A DNA stretch of 53,769 nucleotides from Anabaena lutea FACHB-196. Lineage in GTDB: Bacteria; Cyanobacteriota; Cyanobacteriia; Cyanobacteriales; Nostocaceae. Of the stretch, positions 1 to 8,639 are shown piece by piece; the first letter of the stretch is position 1, and every line of letters starts with the position of its first letter. The notes under the pieces were generated by a model. That model did not search any database. It had not been told where the DNA came from and worked only from the letters and a program-made list of their open reading frames with translations. The position numbers were made by a program, and so were the translations under genes. Location of the stretch: NCBI RefSeq assembly GCF_014698305.1, contig NZ_JACJST010000033.1:1-53769 (forward strand), written 5' to 3'.

Positions 1-117
1 ATTTATTTAACATTAATTTCAGAAAAATATTTTAGCGATGCCTGTTTTTAACTTGGCGATCGCACTTTTTTTGCCCCACCTCACAAAATCGCGTTGCTCC
101 CCAGCGACAGTTACTTA

Positions 118-273
118 GTGCTTTATGAGGGTCAAGAATTTCAATTTAACTATACGTGGCAAATGATTATAAATTCAAAAGAAGTATTAAAAGATTTTCT
201 TGTTTATTTTGGTAAAATTTTAATGAATATAGGATCGCATAATACATCTGATAATGATGATATTCCTTTCTAA
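118..273 (+). CDS. Possible small protein with an SSB-like acidic C-terminal tip
   Basis: This is a tentative 51-residue ORF starting at GTG; the frame is open back to a stop at 49-51, so it could also be the tail of a decayed gene. The translation ends in DNDDIPF followed by a stop. That resembles the acidic tip of single-stranded-DNA-binding protein, which recruits repair and replication enzymes. The rest (LYEGQEFQF, then a hydrophobic stretch) is not an OB fold that I recognise. There is no clear Shine-Dalgarno sequence. The tail similarity may be chance, and I do not recognise the family. Confidence 0.22.
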   Translation: MLYEGQEFQFNYTWQMIINSKEVLKDFLVYFGKILMNIGSHNTSDNDDIPF

Positions 274-581
274 AAAATCTCAATAAAAGCGTTTACAGGA
301 TTTACCAATCTAAAAACTTTTTTCATAACTAACTGTTTGAGCTTTTGTCTTTAGACATCTCCAGAAATGAAATATGCGTATCCTAGAACCCTTGTAGAGA
401 AGTGACCTGGGTAGGGATTCTCGGCTCTACATTATTTTTCACCAGATGTCTTGATATTCCCACTTGATTACAGATAAACATATTCCCCTTTCTACCCTTG
501 AAATTTAAAAATAAAAAAACTAATTTTTGTAAACTAAATATGTTGACTCTGTGAAGTTTGTCAGTAAATAGGCTGATTGAC
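274..581. other. AT-rich intergenic stretch
   Basis: No convincing gene, tRNA or strong palindrome is visible here. It separates the doubtful small ORF from the mgtE promoter. Confidence 0.5.
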
Positions 582-609
582 TTGACACAGATTAATACAG
601 TAGTAAAAT
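582..609 (+). promoter_or_regulatory. Sigma-70-type promoter of mgtE
   Basis: A perfect TTGACA (582-587) is followed after 16 bases by TAAAAT (604-609). Transcription would start near 616, giving a 5' leader of about 250 nt before the mgtE ATG. The boxes are read directly; the start point is inferred. Confidence 0.6.
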
Positions 610-615
610 TTCTAA

Positions 616-864
616 ATTAAACAGAAATCAAGGTAGCAAAATCCGTTCTCGTGTAAAGTACTACTAGCAGAGGTATTAGTACCAGACATCTATCCGAGAA
701 AACCATTCTGGGTTAGGATGATAAACTGACAATGCTTTGATTAAATTATCGATATTGAGTTCTTGAGATTTTATGGACAAATGTCCACCAGATGGCAGTA
801 GCAACCTCCTCTAAGCTGGCGAGTTAGTCTCCCAGCGTGGGGGAGACTATAGGAGGTATTTATA
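616..864 (+). promoter_or_regulatory. Structured mgtE leader, candidate Mg2+-responsive RNA switch
   Basis: The roughly 250-nt leader holds several exact inverted repeats. TTCTCG (646-651) pairs with CGAGAA (695-700) and encloses GTACTA (658-663) with TAGTAC (677-682). TGGACA (774-779) pairs with TGTCCA (782-787). Near the start codon, AGTCTCCC (826-833) pairs with GGGAGACT (841-848), and ACCTCCT (804-810) pairs with AGGAGGT (851-857), which is the mgtE ribosome-binding site. A competing helix GCTGG (815-819) with CCAGC (832-836) shares bases with the 826-848 hairpin, so two folds exclude each other. Mg2+ transporter genes elsewhere carry M-box riboswitches, but I do not see the M-box consensus here. 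That this RNA senses Mg2+ is inference. Confidence 0.5.
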
Positions 865-2214
865 ATGCTGACACAAGACGTTCGCAATTCCTTAGACATT
901 GCTGACTTAAACCAATTGAAATGTGATTTAAACTGTTTACAACCTGTGGATGTGGGGGAATACATCTCACAATTACCTGAAAAACAGCGCGCGATCGCAT
1001 TTCGTCTGCTCAACAAAGATCAAGCAATAGATGTATTTGAATATCTACCTACAGAAGTACAAGAAGAACTAATTAATTCTCTCCATGATGTCCAAGTGGT
1101 GCATCTGGTGGAAGAAATGAGTCCTGATGAAAGAGCAGAATTATTTGATGAACTACCAGCAGGAGTAGTTAAACGGCTATTACAACAACTCAGTCCAGAA
1201 CAAAGACAAGCCACAGCCACAATTCTCGGCTATGCAGAAGGAACTGCTGGGCGGGTAATGACAACTGAATATGTGCGGTTGCGACGAGGATTAACTGTAG
1301 GTGAAGCCTTAAGTAAAATCCGCCTTCAAGACGAAGATAAGGAAACAATTTATTACGCCTACGTCACAGATGATAACCGCACTTTAGTCAGTGTTGTTTC
1401 TCTGCGTCAGCTATTATTTACTTTTCCCGATGTCTTAATTAAAGATATTGCTAGTTCCCACGTTGTCAAAGTCAGAACAGAAACCTCACAGGAAGAAGTC
1501 GCCCGCATTATGCAGCGTTATGACTTAATCGCTATGCCTGTAGTTGACAGGGAAGATAGATTAGTCGGTATTATTACGATTGATGATGTCGTCGATATTT
1601 TAGAAGAAGAAGCCACAGAAGATATCCAAAAATTGGCAGGGGTAAGTGGTGATGAAGAAGCTTTATCTCCCGCACACATCACGATTCGGAAACGGTTGCC
1701 TTGGCTATTGGGGATTATGGCATTGTATATTGGTGCTGCCAGTGCGATCGCTCCCTTTCAACAAGTCATTGCTGCTGTACCAGTCCTCGCTGTGATCATG
1801 CCCATATTTTCTAACACAGGCGGAACTGTAGGTATACAAGCCCTCACAGTCACCATTCGCGGTTTAGGTGTGGGTGAAGTCACACCCGAAGATACTCCAA
1901 AAATTCTCCGCAAAGAACTTTTAGCCGGTTTAGGAACTGCCTTAGCTTTGGGGATGACAATGATTTTCCTTTCCTTGATTTGGGCTAAACCCGAAGAACG
2001 ATGGGTAGCTTTGATTGCAGGGGTAGTTATGGCCACAAATACAATGGTAGCTGTTACTCTGGGAACTTTGCTACCAATGGGTTTGAGGCATCTCAAACTA
2101 GATCCAGCTTTAATGAGTGGTCCGTTAGTGACAACACTCCTTGATACAATTGGCTTTTTAACCTTTCTCAGTATGATTTCTATTGCTTTAAAGGTATTTA
2201 ATTTACAACCTTAA
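865..2214 (+). CDS. mgtE: MgtE-family magnesium transporter
   Basis: Inner-membrane Mg2+ channel/transporter of 449 residues, normal length for the family. Residues 1 to about 130 form the helical MgtE N domain, with the motifs LPEKQRAIAFRLL and MSPDERAELFDELP. Two CBS domains follow (about 137-260), ending in IITIDDVVDILEEEATEDI. The C-terminal half (about 280-449) has five membrane segments and carries the conserved pore-region signature NTGGTVGIQALT. In the family, the cytosolic N and CBS domains bind Mg2+ and close the pore. The ATG at 865 has a strong AGGAGG eight bases upstream, which can be masked by an upstream CCTCCT in the leader. The gene stands alone, with a convergent SDR gene downstream. 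Product is nearly certain; regulation by RNA is inferred. Confidence 0.97.
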   Translation: MLTQDVRNSLDIADLNQLKCDLNCLQPVDVGEYISQLPEKQRAIAFRLLNKDQAIDVFEYLPTEVQEELINSLHDVQVVHLVEEMSPDERAELFDELPAGVVKRLLQQLSPEQRQATATILGYAEGTAGRVMTTEYVRLRRGLTVGEALSKIRLQDEDKETIYYAYVTDDNRTLVSVVSLRQLLFTFPDVLIKDIASSHVVKVRTETSQEEVARIMQRYDLIAMPVVDREDRLVGIITIDDVVDILEEEATEDIQKLAGVSGDEEALSPAHITIRKRLPWLLGIMALYIGAASAIAPFQQVIAAVPVLAVIMPIFSNTGGTVGIQALTVTIRGLGVGEVTPEDTPKILRKELLAGLGTALALGMTMIFLSLIWAKPEERWVALIAGVVMATNTMVAVTLGTLLPMGLRHLKLDPALMSGPLVTTLLDTIGFLTFLSMISIALKVFNLQP

Positions 2215-2329
2215 ATTCAGCTATCAGCCTACACAGGTTATTTTTTATCTAGTTTAGGCTGGTAATTGCTCATGTTCTTGCTTCTTGCTTTTTGGCTATT
2301 TCCTAACTAGCAACTTAAGGTTATTTAAA

Positions 2330-3331
2330 TTATTTAATAATACCTTGTTGGCGATACCAATTAACTACATCATGCAGGGTTTCTTGGAAAGGACGGAAAT
2401 TTACACCTAGTTCTTTAATGGCTTTTGTTGACGACAATTCTATCTTGTCGTGCATAATTTTAATGCCTTCTAGAGGAATTACTGATTTTGTCCCTGTGAA
2501 TTTCGCGTAATTATCAGAAAACCAAGCTAAAATCACTGTCAATTGATAGGGAAGTCGCAGTTTAGGCGCAGGAACACCGCTAACTTTGGCTAAGTTGTAG
2601 AAAATATTTTCTAAAGTAGAATATTTTCCAGCGACAATATAGCGCTCACCACTTTTACCCTTTTCTACTGCATTAATCATTGCCTGTGCAACATCACGGG
2701 CATCAACTATACAAGCACCACCGTCAATAATCCCCGGAATTTTTCGTTTCATATAATCCTGCACTAACTGTCCGCTGTTTGTCGGTGCAGTGTCTCTGGG
2801 AGCAAACATCCAACCTGGTAAAATTAAAACAACTGGTAATGAATGCTGTTGTAAAAATTTATAAATTTCTTCTTCAGCTAACACTTTGCTTTTAAAGTAA
2901 AGATTGGTCATGGCTAGGGAATTATTTGGTGTATTTTCATCACCTGGAACACCAGGAAATTTCATTCCCAATGGACCTGATGAACTCACATATATAACTT
3001 TTTTAATGCCATGATTTTCAGCAGTATTCAATAACTTAATCGTCCCTTTGACATTAATATCTTTAAGTATTTGCCAGTGATTACCCGGTTGATAGTATTC
3101 TCGAAAATAAGCGGCTGTATGAAATAAAATATCACATCCTGCTAATTTTGATGCAAAGCTATCAACATCCAACATATCACCTTGAATTAACTCGATATCT
3201 AAGCCCTGAAAAAGTTTAGCTGCTTTTTCTGGAGAACGAACTAAAGCTTTTACTGTATAGCCTTTTTCAACTAATAAACGCACCAAATTATTACCTAGTA
3301 ATCCAGTGCTACCAGTTACAAATGCTTTCAT
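2330..3331 (-). CDS. NAD(P)-dependent epimerase/dihydroflavonol-reductase-like SDR
   Basis: Extended short-chain dehydrogenase/reductase of 333 residues. The Rossmann glycine motif TGSTGLLGNN is at the very N terminus, and the catalytic YFKSK (YxxxK) lies in NLYFKSKVLAEEEI at about residue 157. The ISGSSG-type turn appears as VSSSGPLG. An upstream in-frame ATG exists at 3397, but I chose 3331 because the nucleotide fold begins there and AAGGAAA sits at a good distance. The family reduces or epimerises sugar nucleotides, flavonoid-like ketones or hopanoid-related substrates; the substrate cannot be read from sequence. It is transcribed away from a PadR-type regulator, which may control it. Confidence 0.85.
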   Translation of the reverse strand: MKAFVTGSTGLLGNNLVRLLVEKGYTVKALVRSPEKAAKLFQGLDIELIQGDMLDVDSFASKLAGCDILFHTAAYFREYYQPGNHWQILKDINVKGTIKLLNTAENHGIKKVIYVSSSGPLGMKFPGVPGDENTPNNSLAMTNLYFKSKVLAEEEIYKFLQQHSLPVVLILPGWMFAPRDTAPTNSGQLVQDYMKRKIPGIIDGGACIVDARDVAQAMINAVEKGKSGERYIVAGKYSTLENIFYNLAKVSGVPAPKLRLPYQLTVILAWFSDNYAKFTGTKSVIPLEGIKIMHDKIELSSTKAIKELGVNFRPFQETLHDVVNWYRQQGIIK

Positions 3332-3753
3332 ATTTTCCTTGTTGTTATTTACAATGACGTGGACGGGTAATATCGTTTCACTTGAAGATTGATACAAATG
3401 GACAGACGCACAGACGCGGGAATTCGTTGGTAGCTTTAATTAAGTGAATTGATAGAAGATATCCATCTCAAAATAGTTAAATAGAGTTACAGCAGATTGC
3501 AGATCAATGAGGTACAGAATCAAAATTGAAACCTAGACAGCAAGCCAGTTTTACTCCTGACTCCTGCTGTAAGTGAATTGATAGAAGACTAAGTAGGAAG
3601 GCACAAAAAAACAGAAGTATGTAACGAAAAGTAAATTTAGCTCAAACTCTCTTCCCTTCTGCCTTCTGCCCTCTGCCTCCTGCCTTAAACTTTGTTACAG
3701 TGTGATAACTCTATACCCAACTATATCTTAAAGATATATCTCTGATAAAGATA
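3332..3753. other. Divergent intergenic region with a 19-bp direct repeat
   Basis: This gap separates the divergent SDR and PadR genes. TAAGTGAATTGATAGAAGA occurs twice, at 3441-3459 and 3570-3588, 129 bp apart. Short-period pyrimidine-rich tracts (ACTCCTG at about 3552-3566 and CTTCTGC-like at 3655-3685) are of the kind common in Nostocales. Both promoters should lie here. Confidence 0.6.
3722..3738 (+). promoter_or_regulatory. Palindromic operator upstream of padR
   Basis: TATATCTT (3722-3729), one A, then AAGATATA (3731-3738) is a perfect 8+8 inverted repeat, 15 bp before the padR ATG. PadR proteins commonly repress their own gene through palindromes of this size. It lies where it would block the promoter or the start of transcription. 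Confidence 0.45.
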
Positions 3754-4314
3754 ATGTCAAGAGAAAATAAAAGTAAATACGCGATTCTAGGAATCTTAAG
3801 TTTTGGACCTTTGTCGGGTTATGACATCAAAAAAAAGATTGAACTTAGCACCAGCAACTTCTGGAGTGAGAGTTACGGACAGATTTATCCTATTCTTAAA
3901 CGTTTTGTTGCGGAAGGATTAGCGACTCAATCTATACAAACGCAAGTAGGTAAACCAGATCGTCACGTTTATCAACTTACAGAAAAAGGTATTGAAGAAT
4001 TGCAACGTTGGTTAATAGAACCTATTGAACCGCAGGTAGACAGAATTGAAATTTTGTTAAAATTGTTTTTTGGTAGGCAAATGAGCCTAGCTGATAACAT
4101 TCGTCATGTAGAACAATTCCGGGAATTGCAACAGCAACTACTAAAAAAGTATGTCGGGATTACTGAAGACGTGAAAGCAAAGGGAACAGAGAATCCGAAT
4201 CTTCCCTATTGGTTGATAACTGCTAGTTATAAGCTGTATGTAACTCAGGCACTAATTAGTTGGTGTGATGAAACATTAGTTAAACTGAATCAGATGGCAC
4301 AAAAAAAGTGCTAG
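3754..4314 (+). CDS. PadR-family transcriptional regulator
   Basis: DNA-binding regulator of 186 residues. The N-terminal winged helix (about 1-85) shows the family hallmarks ILGILSFGPLSGYDIKKKIE, SYGQIYPILKRF (recognition helix) and GKPDRHVYQLTEKG (wing). The C-terminal half (about 95-186) is the helical dimerisation domain of the longer, Vir-like PadR subfamily. PadR proteins usually repress detoxification or transport genes and respond to small phenolic or lipophilic ligands; the ligand here is unknown. A palindrome just upstream suggests autoregulation, and the divergent SDR gene is the obvious candidate target. Confidence 0.92.
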   Translation: MSRENKSKYAILGILSFGPLSGYDIKKKIELSTSNFWSESYGQIYPILKRFVAEGLATQSIQTQVGKPDRHVYQLTEKGIEELQRWLIEPIEPQVDRIEILLKLFFGRQMSLADNIRHVEQFRELQQQLLKKYVGITEDVKAKGTENPNLPYWLITASYKLYVTQALISWCDETLVKLNQMAQKKC

Positions 4315-4409
4315 AACACAGGTGTTATCATTGGCACAACATATACAAATTCACAAGCTGTAGAGAAACACTCGGTATCATTCTCTACAACGTCAACTAA
4401 TAGCTATTT

Positions 4410-5414
4410 ATGCCTACGACTACCTGGAACCGTCATCACATTCTTTCTCTCGCTGACTTCACTAGTGCTGAATATAATGCGGTTTTGCAAACAGCGGCCT
4501 CGTTTCAAGAGGTACTATCACGACGCACAAAGAAAGTCCCAACTTTACAGGGACAGGTGGTAGCAAATTTATTTTTTGAACCCTCTACGCGGACTCGTAG
4601 CAGTTTTGAAATTGCGGCCAAAAGACTAAGTGCAGATACATTGAATTTTGCTGCGGCTACATCTTCCATGACGAAGGGAGAGACAATTCTGGATACAGCC
4701 AAGACTTATTTGGCAATGGGAACTGATATTATGGTGATCCGCCATAAGGATGCAGGAGTTCCCCAAGCGATCGCCCAAGAAATGGATCGTTTAGGTGTAA
4801 AAGTGAGTGTTCTCAATGCTGGTGATGGACAACATGAACATCCATCTCAAGGATTACTTGACTTATTTACTATTTCTAGCTTAATTGACTCTGCCCAACC
4901 CCGCATCGAACTATTAGCAGGTAAAAAAATTGCTATTGTTGGGGATATTCTTCATTCTCGTGTAGCCCGTTCTAATATTTGGAGTTTAATTGCCAGTGGT
5001 GCAGAAGTCCATCTAGCCGCACCTCCCACACTATTACCTAAATTCTTTGCTGAATATTTAGGAGCCACAGAAAATTCTCAACGGTTATTTACCCATTGGC
5101 AACTAGAACCAGCTTTGGAAAATGCTGATTTTGTCATGACACTGCGTTTACAAAAAGAACGGATGACAGCCCATTTATTACCAAGTTTAAGAGAATATCA
5201 TCAACTATTTGGCATTACGCGCACCAAGTTAAAACTCTGTAAACCTAACGTTAAAGTTTTACATCCAGGGCCAGTTAACCGGGGTGTAGAAATTAGTTCT
5301 GATTTAATGGATGATCCTGAATTTAGTTTAATTCAATCGCAAGTTACCAGCGGTGTAGCGGTGCGGATGGCGTTGTTGTATTTTATCGGTAGTGGTAAGG
5401 TTTCAGGAATTTAA
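4410..5414 (+). CDS. pyrB: Aspartate carbamoyltransferase catalytic subunit
   Basis: Makes N-carbamoyl-L-aspartate from carbamoyl phosphate and aspartate, the committed step of pyrimidine synthesis. The 334-residue length is typical. The carbamoyl-phosphate loop [12 protein letters not shown] is at about 57-68, [11 protein letters not shown] (HPxQ motif) is in the middle, and the aspartate-domain signature [11 protein letters not shown] is near the C terminus. A lysine follows in [10 protein letters not shown], as expected for the 80s loop. No pyrI or pyrC is adjacent, which is usual for the scattered pyrimidine genes of cyanobacteria. Confidence 0.97.
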   Translation: MPTTTWNRHHILSLADFTSAEYNAVLQTAASFQEVLSRRTKKVPTLQGQVVANLFFEPSTRTRSSFEIAAKRLSADTLNFAAATSSMTKGETILDTAKTYLAMGTDIMVIRHKDAGVPQAIAQEMDRLGVKVSVLNAGDGQHEHPSQGLLDLFTISSLIDSAQPRIELLAGKKIAIVGDILHSRVARSNIWSLIASGAEVHLAAPPTLLPKFFAEYLGATENSQRLFTHWQLEPALENADFVMTLRLQKERMTAHLLPSLREYHQLFGITRTKLKLCKPNVKVLHPGPVNRGVEISSDLMDDPEFSLIQSQVTSGVAVRMALLYFIGSGKVSGI

Positions 5415-5566
5415 TAGTTCAAGCCCTTCAGTATAGTTTTCTAACCTAGAGAGCAACTGCTAGATGTGGATTTGAGCAAGTTGCTCCCACTCAAAACTGA
5501 CAGAGAGAAGCATTCCCGTATCCAGGCAAGCTATAATTTTCTTGCGGAGCAACTTTACAAAAATTT

Positions 5567-5890
5567 ATGAGTAATCCACTTGTGCAAGCCTTTTTTGTAG
5601 GCAGAGCAGTAGCTGAAGTGATTAATGAACGGGTAGAGGTCGCTTTGACCGATGCTTTGAGTGAATTGGGCAAATTTGATGCTGAAGCCAGAGAACAGCT
5701 GCGCCAGTTTACAGATGAAGTTATAGCACGAGCTAATCGGGCGGCTGAAGCGGCGCAAACTGGTACAACCACAGGTACTACTCCCACTGGTTCAGGTTCA
5801 GGTGACTTGCAAGCAGATATCGATGAATTACGGGCAGAAATCGCCTTGTTGCGAACTGAAGTGCAAAAATATCGCACCAGTTCAAAATAA
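5567..5890 (+). CDS. Conserved cyanobacterial small protein, DUF6825-like
   Basis: A 107-residue soluble protein. The N-terminal half (MSNPLVQAFFVGRAVAEVI) is a conserved helical segment. It is followed by an amphipathic helix, a flexible Thr/Gly/Ser-rich linker (about 65-80) and a C-terminal coiled coil (about 81-103). From memory this matches a small family found in cyanobacteria and plastids (DUF6825); no biochemical role is known to me. It lies between pyrB and the UbiB-like kinase on the same strand, with gaps large enough for its own promoter. Confidence 0.75.
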   Translation: MSNPLVQAFFVGRAVAEVINERVEVALTDALSELGKFDAEAREQLRQFTDEVIARANRAAEAAQTGTTTGTTPTGSGSGDLQADIDELRAEIALLRTEVQKYRTSSK

Positions 5891-6156
5891 AGGGTAATTG
5901 GGAAAAAGGTAATTGGTCAGAATTTTTACTAGTACACAACGGCTTAACTCAACCAACCATTAAAAATTTCCCAAAAAGCTGGTGTCATCTGCTTTTTTAA
6001 TTTTTAATTCCGAGAAAGCGGTACTAGTCTCCAATCACCAGTCCCCAGTTAACCCTTCATTGGCTTTTGCTCAAAGTTGAGAAAAAAAGTTTAGAACTTA
6101 GAGTGTCTTTTTTTACTGGAGATTCTATTAAAAACCAACGGTACGCGAAAAATAAT

Positions 6157-7842
6157 ATGGAACAAGGTTACTCAGATAAGGCATACCGTTGGAATCGTGA
6201 AAGCTATTCTAGCAAAAGGCGCTTTATAGACATTTGGTCTTTTGTATTGACCTTGATGTTTAAACTTTGGCGCTTTAACAAAGCTTGGAGTTACCCTGGT
6301 GGTGTGACTGAATTGAAACAAGCTGCTAGACGCAAAGCGCAAGCCATCTGGATTAGAAATACGTTTTTGGACTTAGGTCCGACTTTTATTAAAGTAGGGC
6401 AATTGTTTTCTACCCGCGCGGACATCTTCCCTGGTGAATACGTGGAAGAACTATCTAAGCTACAAGATAGAGTACCAGCATTCAGTTATGAGCAAGTAGA
6501 AGCGATTATTGAGCAAGAAGTTGGTAAAAAAATTCCCGAACTATTCCAGAGTTTTGAACCGATTCCCCTAGCTGCTGCTAGTTTGGGGCAAGTTCACAAA
6601 GCTGTGTTGCATTCTGGCGAATCAGTAGTTGTCAAGGTGCAGCGTCCTGGACTGAAGACGTTGTTTGAAATCGATTTGCAAATTCTCAAGGGTATTGCTC
6701 GTTATTTTCAAGGCCATCCCAAATGGGGACGGGGACGAGATTGGATGGGCATTTATGACGAATGTTGTCGCATTCTTTGGGAAGAAATCGATTATCTCAA
6801 TGAAGGTCGGAATGCTGATACTTTTCGCCGCAACTTTCGCGCTTATGACTGGGTAAAGGTGCCACGGGTTTACTGGCGTTATACCACCTCTAGAGTCATT
6901 ACTTTGGAGTATGTTCCGGGGATTAAAGTCAGCCAATATGAAGCTTTAGAAGCTGCGGGTGTAGATAGAAAAGCGATCGCTCGTTATGGCGCTCAAGCTT
7001 ATTTACACCAGCTACTTAATAATGGTTTCTTCCACGCCGATCCTCACCCTGGTAATTTAGCAGTTAGCCCTGATGGAGCTTTGATTTTCTACGATTTCGG
7101 GATGATGGGGCGGATTAAATCCAATGTCCGCGAAGGACTAATGGAAACCCTGTTTGGTATCGCTCAAAAAGATGGCGATCGTGTAGTTCAGTCTCTCATC
7201 GATTTGGGTGCGATCGCACCAACAGACGATATGGGGCCTGTACGACGTTCTGTCCAGTATATGCTGGACAATTTCATGGATAAGCCCTTTGAAAATCAAT
7301 CAGTTGCCGCTATTAGTGAAGACCTTTACCAAATAGCTTACGATCAACCATTTAGATTTCCTGCAACTTTTACCTTTGTGATGCGGGCTTTTTCTACCCT
7401 AGAGGGGGTAGGCAAGGGACTAGATCCAGAATTTAATTTTATGGAAGTTGCCCAGCCCTACGCAATGCAGCTGATTACCGACAACAATAGCTCAGAGGGG
7501 AATAGTTTCTTGAATGAATTAAGTCGTCAAGCAGCGCAAGTCAGTAGTACCGCCTTAGGATTACCACGAAGATTAGAGGATACACTAGATAAACTAGAAC
7601 GTGGAGATATTCGCGTGCGGGTTCGCTCTGTAGAAACAGAACGATTGCTACGCAGGCAGAGTAACATTCAACTAGGAACAAGCTACGCTCTAATAATCAG
7701 TGGATTTACACTTTCCGCTACGATTCTATTAGTGAATCATGAACTATGGTTGGCAATTCTGGCTGGTTTGATAGCAGCAGCAGTCTCAGTCATACTAATT
7801 CGTCTGCTTTTACGCCTCGACCGTTATGATCGTATGTATTAA
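6157..7842 (+). CDS. ABC1/UbiB (AarF)-family atypical kinase
   Basis: Membrane-associated atypical protein kinase-like protein of 561 residues. The family supports isoprenoid-quinone metabolism (UbiB/Coq8) and, in plastids, plastoglobule prenyl lipids. It shows the family KxGQ motif in FIKVGQLFSTR (about 77-87), the alanine-rich nucleotide loop AAASLGQVHKA, the lysine in VVVKVQRP, the catalytic HADPHPGN and the metal-binding FYDFG. Two membrane helices lie at the C terminus (about 515-552). A TTG 90 bp upstream is open in frame, but ATG 6157 begins the usual N terminus. The pphA-like gene starts 18 bp after its stop, so the two are probably cotranscribed. The exact quinone substrate is unknown. 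Confidence 0.93.
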   Translation: MEQGYSDKAYRWNRESYSSKRRFIDIWSFVLTLMFKLWRFNKAWSYPGGVTELKQAARRKAQAIWIRNTFLDLGPTFIKVGQLFSTRADIFPGEYVEELSKLQDRVPAFSYEQVEAIIEQEVGKKIPELFQSFEPIPLAAASLGQVHKAVLHSGESVVVKVQRPGLKTLFEIDLQILKGIARYFQGHPKWGRGRDWMGIYDECCRILWEEIDYLNEGRNADTFRRNFRAYDWVKVPRVYWRYTTSRVITLEYVPGIKVSQYEALEAAGVDRKAIARYGAQAYLHQLLNNGFFHADPHPGNLAVSPDGALIFYDFGMMGRIKSNVREGLMETLFGIAQKDGDRVVQSLIDLGAIAPTDDMGPVRRSVQYMLDNFMDKPFENQSVAAISEDLYQIAYDQPFRFPATFTFVMRAFSTLEGVGKGLDPEFNFMEVAQPYAMQLITDNNSSEGNSFLNELSRQAAQVSSTALGLPRRLEDTLDKLERGDIRVRVRSVETERLLRRQSNIQLGTSYALIISGFTLSATILLVNHELWLAILAGLIAAAVSVILIRLLLRLDRYDRMY

Positions 7843-7860
7843 TTGTTTCCAAAAAAATTT

Positions 7861-8595
7861 ATGAAACTTAACTTTACCGGTTGTACCGATCCGGGACTTA
7901 TTCGTTCTAATAATCAAGATGCTTACCACATAGACCCAGAAGGGCGATTTTTCATAGTTGCTGATGGTATGGGTGGTCATGCAGGAGGTGAAGAAGCTAG
8001 TCGCATTGCTACCCAAGAAATTCAGAATTATTTGGCAGCCAATTGGCAATCTTCCCAATCTGCACAAGAATTATTAGAGCAAGCTTTGTTGGCAGCTAAT
8101 GCAGCTATTTTGCAGGATCAGCAAAATCACCCGGAACGGTCTGACATGGGGACAACGGCTGTAGTCGTACTTTTTCGTTCACCAGAACCGCCTCTGTGCG
8201 CCCACATTGGCGATTCACGACTATACCGGTTTCGTGACTCCCAACTAGAGCAAATTACAGAAGACCATACTTGGATAGCCAGAGCAATCAAAATTGGTGA
8301 TCTCTCTGTCGATGAAGCTAGGTTGCATCCCTATCGCCATGTTTTATCCCGCTGTTTGGGACGTGAAGACGTGCATCATGTTGATGTGCAACCACTAGAA
8401 CTACAAGTTGGCGATCGCTTGTTGCTATGTAGTGATGGACTCACTGAGGAACTCGTTGACCAAAAGATTTCTAGCTACCTCCAAGATACACCAAGACTTG
8501 ACAAAGTAGCCTTCTCTTTAGTTGAAGCTGCTAAGGAAGAAGGTGGTCACGACAACATTACCGTCGTCCTTGTCGCTGTAGAGGAAAATTCTTAA
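7861..8595 (+). CDS. pphA: PP2C-type phosphatase, PphA (PII phosphatase) group
   Basis: Metal-dependent Ser/Thr phosphatase of 244 residues with no extra domains. The metal and phosphate motifs are all present: SNNQDAY, DGMGGHAGGEEAS, MGTTAVVV, HIGDSRLYRF, LCSDGLTEEL and GGHDNITVVLV. Its layout, including the flap region around DHTWIARAIKIG, matches what I remember of cyanobacterial PphA. PphA dephosphorylates the nitrogen regulator PII (GlnB) when 2-oxoglutarate falls. A TTG at 7843 is in frame, but ATG 7861 gives the canonical N terminus. It follows the UbiB gene closely, and a transposon end lies 8 bp past its stop. The PphA assignment is by similarity; the PP2C call is certain. Confidence 0.9.
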   Translation: MKLNFTGCTDPGLIRSNNQDAYHIDPEGRFFIVADGMGGHAGGEEASRIATQEIQNYLAANWQSSQSAQELLEQALLAANAAILQDQQNHPERSDMGTTAVVVLFRSPEPPLCAHIGDSRLYRFRDSQLEQITEDHTWIARAIKIGDLSVDEARLHPYRHVLSRCLGREDVHHVDVQPLELQVGDRLLLCSDGLTEELVDQKISSYLQDTPRLDKVAFSLVEAAKEEGGHDNITVVLVAVEENS

Positions 8596-8603
8596 TTTCA
8601 TGG

Positions 8604-8639
8604 TTGACATACTCACCGGCGTGAACGCACGGGGATTCT
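8604..8639 (-). mobile_element. Right end of an IS200/IS605-type element
   Basis: Just past the tnpB stop, the minus strand reads an imperfect hairpin, CCGTG-CGTT-CACG(C)CGG, then GTGAGTATGTCAA. This is typical of the right end of IS605-group elements in cyanobacteria. In intact elements this segment also forms the 3' end of the TnpB guide RNA. No matching left end was found upstream. The element end lies 8 bp after the pphA stop codon. Confidence 0.6.

Noticed and set aside
616-864. M-box (ykoK) riboswitch before mgtE
   Set aside because: The conserved M-box core is not visible; only helices and ribosome-site pairing are supported, so it is reported as an unassigned leader.
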